A stretch of DNA of 64,000 bases from Mycobacterium sp. GA-1285 (GTDB taxonomy: Bacteria > Actinomycetota > Actinomycetes > Mycobacteriales > Mycobacteriaceae), in NCBI RefSeq assembly GCF_001499905.1, contig NZ_LQIS01000001.1:62001-126000 (forward strand), written 5' to 3'. Position numbers and translations under genes: made by a program. The notes under the pieces are model-generated. The model made no database searches, was not told where the DNA came from, and saw only the letters and a program-made list of their open reading frames with translations. Below are positions 59,936-64,000 of this stretch, piece by piece. Within the stretch, counting starts at the first letter, position 1. Every line of letters begins with the position of its first letter.

Positions 59936-60652
59936 CTAGCCGGTCGACCCGCCGATGACGGCATCCTGCGGCGGCACCTCTCCGTCAGGAGGGCCGTCTT
60001 GGGCGTCGCTCTCGGGCGGTTTGGGCAACAGGCCGGACGTGAGTTGGTCACCGGTGTGGTTGACGTGGATCACGAACGGCCGCACCGACGTGTAGCGGAT
60101 CACGCTCATCGACGCCGGGTCGGCGGTGATCCGCTGAAAACTGTCGAGGTGGGTTCCGAGCGCATCGGCGACGATCGCCTTGATCACATCGCCATGCGTA
60201 CACGCGACCCACAGTGCGTCGCCCTCGGACTCCTCGGCGAGTCGACGGTCGTGCTCGCGCACCGCGGCCACCGCGCGGGCCTGCACTTGGGCGAGCCCTT
60301 CCCCGTCCGGAAACACCGCGGCGCTCGGGTGCTGCTGCACCACCGCCCACAGCGGCTCCTTGACCAGGTCGGCGATCTTGCGCCCGGTCCAGGCCCCGTA
60401 GTCGACCTCCGAGATCCGGTCGTCGACGACCGGTGTCAGGCCCAGCGCCGCGGCCAACGGTTCCACCGTTCGTTCGCACCGCAGCAGCGGCGAACGCACG
60501 ATTGCGCGGATCGGCAGTGATCCGATGCGCGTCGCCACCGCCTGCGCCTGTTCGCGTCCCTTGTCGTCGAGGTCGACGCCGTCGGATCGGCCCGCGAGCG
60601 TGTGCGCGGTGTTGGAGGTCGAGCGGCCGTGCCGCAGCAGGATCACCGTCAC
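59936..60652 (-). CDS. Histidine phosphatase superfamily protein (Rv2135c-like)
   Basis: A 238-residue phosphoglycerate-mutase-like phosphatase. The catalytic motif [11 protein letters not shown] at the N-terminus supplies the phosphorylated His. Other active-site elements are [19 protein letters not shown] and THGDVIKAI with the second His. Its substrate is unknown; M. tuberculosis Rv2135c is described as an acid phosphatase. Its GTG overlaps the uppP stop by 4 nt (GTGA). A long, proline-rich tail ends the protein. Confidence 0.88.
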   Translation of the reverse strand: MTVILLRHGRSTSNTAHTLAGRSDGVDLDDKGREQAQAVATRIGSLPIRAIVRSPLLRCERTVEPLAAALGLTPVVDDRISEVDYGAWTGRKIADLVKEPLWAVVQQHPSAAVFPDGEGLAQVQARAVAAVREHDRRLAEESEGDALWVACTHGDVIKAIVADALGTHLDSFQRITADPASMSVIRYTSVRPFVIHVNHTGDQLTSGLLPKPPESDAQDGPPDGEVPPQDAVIGGSTG

Positions 60653-61479
60653 GTCGCTGCCACCACACCCGTCCCCAACAAGATCAGCACCACGGTGCCC
60701 AGCATGACGCGATACCCGACGAACCAGTACATGCTGTGCCTGACCAGGAACCGCAGGAACCAGGCCACCGCCGCGAAACCGACGACGAACGCGATCACCG
60801 TGGCCACGAACAGCTGCGGGCCACTGGCGCTCATCCCTTCGCCGACGGGGTGGAATGCGTCGGGCAGCGAGAACAACCCCGAGGCGAACACCGCGGGGAT
60901 GGCGAGAAGGAAGCCGAACCGGGCGGCCACCTCGCGGTTGAGGCCGAGGAAGAGCCCCGCACTGATCGTCGCCCCGGAGCGGGACACACCCGGCAGCAGG
61001 GCCAGGCACTGCGCGAGGCCAACGATGATGCTGTCTTTCCACGTGAGTTGTTCGACGGTGCGAGCCTGGCGGCCGAAGTACTCGGCGGCGGCGATGACGG
61101 CCGAGAACACGATCAGCGCGATCGCGATGGCCCAGAGATTGCGTGCCCCGGTGCGGATCTGGTCCTTGAGCAGCAGCCCGAGCACGGCGATGGGAATGGT
61201 TCCGACGATCACGTACCAGCCCAGCCAGTAGTCGGCGTTGCGGTGCGCGGTGACGAACAACCCGTTGAACCAAGCCTTGACGATGCGCGCGATGTCCTTG
61301 GCGAAGTAGAGCAGGACCGCGAATTCGGTGCCGAGCTGGGTGACGGCGGTGAACGACGCCCCGGCATCGTCGGCGAAGAACACACGCGAGGTGATCGCCA
61401 GATGTCCTGAGGACGATACGGGCAGGAACTCGGTCAGCCCCTGCACTATCGCGAGGACGACCACCTGCACCCACGACAT
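60649..61479 (-). CDS. uppP: Undecaprenyl-diphosphatase UppP (BacA)
   Basis: A 276-residue polytopic membrane enzyme that dephosphorylates the polyprenyl diphosphate carrier for peptidoglycan synthesis. Catalytic motifs are [14 protein letters not shown] at the N-terminus and [14 protein letters not shown] in the middle. About eight helices alternate around them. The start at MSWVQVV gives the normal first helix. It is first in the uppP-to-mshC/SDR minus-strand run. Confidence 0.94.
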   Translation of the reverse strand: MSWVQVVVLAIVQGLTEFLPVSSSGHLAITSRVFFADDAGASFTAVTQLGTEFAVLLYFAKDIARIVKAWFNGLFVTAHRNADYWLGWYVIVGTIPIAVLGLLLKDQIRTGARNLWAIAIALIVFSAVIAAAEYFGRQARTVEQLTWKDSIIVGLAQCLALLPGVSRSGATISAGLFLGLNREVAARFGFLLAIPAVFASGLFSLPDAFHPVGEGMSASGPQLFVATVIAFVVGFAAVAWFLRFLVRHSMYWFVGYRVMLGTVVLILLGTGVVAAT

Positions 61480-61523
61480 CGCCGGCACGTCCGTCACGAC
61501 GACGACCGTACCGTGAGCGGGTG

Positions 61524-61835
61524 TTAGCGACCGGTCCGCGCCACGGGCTCTGCGGAGGCGACGAGATCACGCACCGCCGCGCCCACGCTGCGCCGGTCGG
61601 TGAGGTCGATGTCGGTGAGCTTGCGGCTCGACACCGCGACAACGTCCTCCTCGTGCGGGACCGGCCCCGCCAACCGCGGGCGGTAGATCTCGACGACCAG
61701 CATCTGACGCTCGACGTGGAACGAGAAACTGCGGCCGTCGCCCACCTGGCCGAAGCCACTGGCGTGCAGACCCGTCGTCATATCCTCGATCACAAACTCC
61801 CGGGCACCCACTGCTCGGTCCGCTGCGAGGGTCAT
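61524..61835 (-). CDS. Conserved protein, Rv2137c-like
   Basis: A 103-residue soluble protein of unknown function ([33 protein letters not shown], beta-rich). Its position before uppP and size match M. tuberculosis Rv2137c. ATG start at 61835; divergent from lppL, with about 130 nt between. Confidence 0.75.
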   Translation of the reverse strand: MTLAADRAVGAREFVIEDMTTGLHASGFGQVGDGRSFSFHVERQMLVVEIYRPRLAGPVPHEEDVVAVSSRKLTDIDLTDRRSVGAAVRDLVASAEPVARTGR

Positions 61836-61964
61836 GATCGCACCATACCGCTGACGTGGCCGCTAATTGGTAAGCCACGGAGAGCGGATGAAAGCCGACG
61901 TGCAGCAGTCTGCCTAGACTGGCGATCCAGTCGATTTCCCGTAAGCACGATCGAGAGCTACCCC

Positions 61965-63014
61965 TTGCCGCCGCTTGTAAACGCACCGAATCAGCCGCTT
62001 CACCGGACTGTGGCGGCACTGGCTATCGTTCCGGCGCTTGTCCTGGTCGGGGGCTGCTCGTCGGGGGGTTCCGACGCGCCGGCCACCATCGCTCCCGCGC
62101 AGGCCGCGGTGTCCCCGCCGGTCGCCGGCCGACCGGACGGCGCGGTGCGGCCGTTGGCCGGGGATCCGCAGGCGGCGATCGTCGACGCGGCGAGCGGCTC
62201 GTTGGCGGTGCTGACGACGGACCCGGCGGGCCGATCGCAGGTCACGGTGTTTTCCAGGGCGGGCGAAGATGCTGCGACGGTGTCGCTGCCCAGCCCTGCC
62301 ACCGCGGTGACCGGCGACGGCGAGGGCCATGTCTACGCGGCGACGCGCGGCGGTTACCACCGGATCGACCTGGCCGGCCGCGCCGCCACCAGGGTCGAGG
62401 TCGAGGGCCGGCCGGACACTGAGTTCACCGCGATCGCACGGCGGGCTGACGGCCGGCTGGTGCTCGGCAGCGCCGACGGCGCCGTCTACACGATGGGCTC
62501 GGACACGACCGTCGCCGCTGAACTGAAGATCTTCGCCCGCGTGGATGAGCTTGTCACACAGGGGAATACGGCCGTGGTACTGGATCGCGCCCAGACCTCG
62601 GTGACAGCGTTGACCGAGCGCGGTGACGAGCAGGCACAGGCGCTACGCGCGGGTGAGGGTGCGACGACGATGGTCGCCGATCCGGCCGGCCGGGTGCTTG
62701 TGGCCGACACCCGCGGCGACGGACTGCTGGTATTCGGCACCGACCCGCTGATCCTGCGTCAGCGGTATCCGGTGCGCGACGCCCCGTACGGCCTCGCCGG
62801 GTCTTCGACGTTGGCGTGGGTGTCGCGAACAGCGGCGAACGAGGTCGTTGGTTACGATCTGGCCACCGGCATCCCCGTCGAGAAGGTGCGATATCGAACC
62901 GTGCGGCAACCGAACTCCCTGGCATTCGACGAATCCTCTGGCACGCTGTATGTGGTGTCCGAATCGGGAGCGGGTGTGCAGGTGATCGTCGACGCGGCGA
63001 GAGCCCACGAATGA
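61965..63014 (+). CDS. lppL: Lipoprotein LppL, TTG start inferred
   Basis: A 349-residue lipoprotein with a signal peptide (RTVAALAIVPALVLVGGC) and Cys31 as lipid-modified residue. Its middle and C-terminal parts match M. tuberculosis LppL: FTAIARRADGRLVLGSADGAVYT, LVTQGNTAVVLDRAQTSVT, YPVRDAPYGLAG and a final GAGVQVI segment; the repeating pattern suggests a beta-propeller. No ATG or GTG gives a full signal peptide. TTG at 61965 does, with Arg14 preceding the hydrophobic core; a GTG at 62010 would remove it. The stop overlaps the DUF5703 gene by 4 nt. Confidence 0.85.
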   Translation: MPPLVNAPNQPLHRTVAALAIVPALVLVGGCSSGGSDAPATIAPAQAAVSPPVAGRPDGAVRPLAGDPQAAIVDAASGSLAVLTTDPAGRSQVTVFSRAGEDAATVSLPSPATAVTGDGEGHVYAATRGGYHRIDLAGRAATRVEVEGRPDTEFTAIARRADGRLVLGSADGAVYTMGSDTTVAAELKIFARVDELVTQGNTAVVLDRAQTSVTALTERGDEQAQALRAGEGATTMVADPAGRVLVADTRGDGLLVFGTDPLILRQRYPVRDAPYGLAGSSTLAWVSRTAANEVVGYDLATGIPVEKVRYRTVRQPNSLAFDESSGTLYVVSESGAGVQVIVDAARAHE

Positions 63015-63280
63015 GCGCGATTCACCGCGGACGGATGCCGGCGGCTTGGGAGGACGTCGTCCAGGCCGACCCCTCGGACGACTACGAATGGATTCCGCTG
63101 CGGCTCCCGCCGGATGTCACGCGTGTCAGCGCCTCGACCCGGTTGTCGATCGAGGCCGAGTACCGCGGTTGGGAACTCACCCGCGTGCGGCTGTACACGG
63201 ACGGTTCGCGGCGAGTGTTGTTGCGGCGCAAGAAGACCGCGGCCGGCCGGGCGAACACCCCCGAGCAGCCCGCACAGTGA
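63011..63280 (+). CDS. DUF5703 family protein
   Basis: An 89-residue small basic protein of the DUF5703 family ([59 protein letters not shown]). Function unknown. Its ATG overlaps the lppL stop (ATGA) and it lies 7 nt before pyrD, which places it in an lppL-DUF5703-pyrD transcript. Confidence 0.82.
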   Translation: MSAIHRGRMPAAWEDVVQADPSDDYEWIPLRLPPDVTRVSASTRLSIEAEYRGWELTRVRLYTDGSRRVLLRRKKTAAGRANTPEQPAQ

Positions 63281-63287
63281 TCGCGTG

Positions 63288-64000
63288 ATGTACGGCGCGC
63301 TGCGGCGGGCGCTGTTTCTCGTTGCGCCCGAACGGATCCACACGTTCGTGTTCGCCGTGCTCAGGATCGTCACTTATCCGTCGTGGCCGCGGCGCGCTCT
63401 GAAACGGTGGTTGGGACCCCGCGATCCGATACTGGCGAGCACCGTCTTCGGCGTCCGGTTCCCCGGCCCGCTGGGTCTTGCCGCCGGCTTCGACAAGGAC
63501 GGGAGCGGACTGCACACGTGGGGCGCGCTGGGCTTCGGGTACGCCGAGGTGGGCACGGTGACCGCGCAGGCTCAGCCCGGCAATCCGAAGCCGCGCATGT
63601 TCCGGCTACCCGAGGACCGCGCGTTGTTGAATCGGATGGGATTCAACAACCACGGTGCGGGAGAACTTGCGGTGCGGCTGGCCCGGCACCTTCCCGATGT
63701 CCCGATCGGGGTGAACATCGGGAAGACGAAGGTCACCCCGGCTGAGGCGGCGGTTCAGGACTACGCCACATCCGCTCGGCTGCTGGGACCGCTGGCGGCG
63801 TACGTGGTGGTCAACGTCAGCTCACCGAACAGTCCGGGGCTGCGCGACCTGCAGGCGGTGTCGTCCCTTCGTCCGATCCTGACCGCAGTCCTGGCGGCGA
63901 CGTCGACACCGGTGCTGGTGAAGATCGCACCGGACCTGTCCGACGAAGATGTCGACGAAATCGCCGATCTGGCAGTCGAACTCGGCCTGGCAGGCATCGT
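63288..64000 (+). CDS. pyrD: Dihydroorotate dehydrogenase (quinone) PyrD, C-terminus cut by window
   Basis: 237 codons are in the window. This is class 2 PyrD, a membrane-associated FMN enzyme oxidising dihydroorotate with quinone in pyrimidine synthesis. The N-terminal helices that bind quinone ([17 protein letters not shown]) are followed by [43 protein letters not shown] and [16 protein letters not shown]. The start is ATG at 63288, with a GTG immediately before it in the same frame. The remaining roughly 120 residues should lie past the right edge. Confidence 0.94.
   Translation, partial: MYGALRRALFLVAPERIHTFVFAVLRIVTYPSWPRRALKRWLGPRDPILASTVFGVRFPGPLGLAAGFDKDGSGLHTWGALGFGYAEVGTVTAQAQPGNPKPRMFRLPEDRALLNRMGFNNHGAGELAVRLARHLPDVPIGVNIGKTKVTPAEAAVQDYATSARLLGPLAAYVVVNVSSPNSPGLRDLQAVSSLRPILTAVLAATSTPVLVKIAPDLSDEDVDEIADLAVELGLAGI

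Overview
This window is high-GC actinobacterial DNA that I assign to a fast-growing mycobacterium (Mycolicibacterium-type). The core gene order follows the Mycobacterium tuberculosis Rv2070c-Rv2074 and Rv2089c-Rv2139 segments as I recall them: cobK-cobM-cobL, Rv2073c-like SDR, F420 biliverdin reductase, pepE, exonuclease, helY, tatC, tatA, pafC, pafB, pafA, then prcA, prcB, pup, dop, mpa, trmI, hisG, hisE, metH, mshC, cysQ, uppP, lppL, pyrD. The species cannot be fixed from the sequence alone.

Left end (1-5160): a nitrogen-oxide module absent from the M. tuberculosis order. A copper nitrite reductase is fused to a polytopic membrane domain and an extra cupredoxin domain. It is translationally coupled to a second membrane protein and to a winged-helix regulator with SufR-like cysteines. 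A hemerythrin-DUF2249 gene is divergent, and a palindrome lies over the regulator start. A phosphotransferase follows (5256-6326), then cobalamin genes, a short-chain dehydrogenase, a biliverdin reductase and pepE. A 1071-residue cyclase-ATPase is inserted before the exonuclease.

Middle (15.6-36.9 kb): DUF4333 membrane protein, HelY helicase, TatC/TatA, the PafB-PafC regulators, and the whole Pup-proteasome system: ligase PafA, Dop, Pup, 20S subunits PrcB/PrcA and ATPase Mpa. Three plus-strand genes (WXG100-like, DUF1023 hydrolase, epoxide-hydrolase-like) separate pafA from prcA. Two tandem paralogous membrane proteins and an Rv2114-like gene separate dop from mpa. Secreted MTB12-like and LppK lipoproteins follow.

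Right part: TrmI, RecB-family nuclease and thioesterase lead into an accessory patch (about 39.5-43.5 kb). It holds a hydrolase-cyclase, a frameshifted cyclase relic, a metallo-beta-lactamase/beta-CASP-like protein and an NTF2-like relic. The conserved backbone then resumes with a flavoprotein, DUF4126, HisG/HisE, an FAD dehydrogenase coupled to a sugar transporter, a HAD phosphatase, MetH, a PAC2 protein, a second SDR, and a minus-strand run from uppP to mshC (mycothiol, sulfate/PAPS, undecaprenol recycling). lppL, DUF5703 and pyrD (cut by the window) end it.

Genes are tightly packed with many ATGA/GTGA overlaps. I saw no tRNA, rRNA, CRISPR array, transposase or integrase. Three intergenic elements are bounded by the same inverted octamer and may form a small palindromic repeat family.
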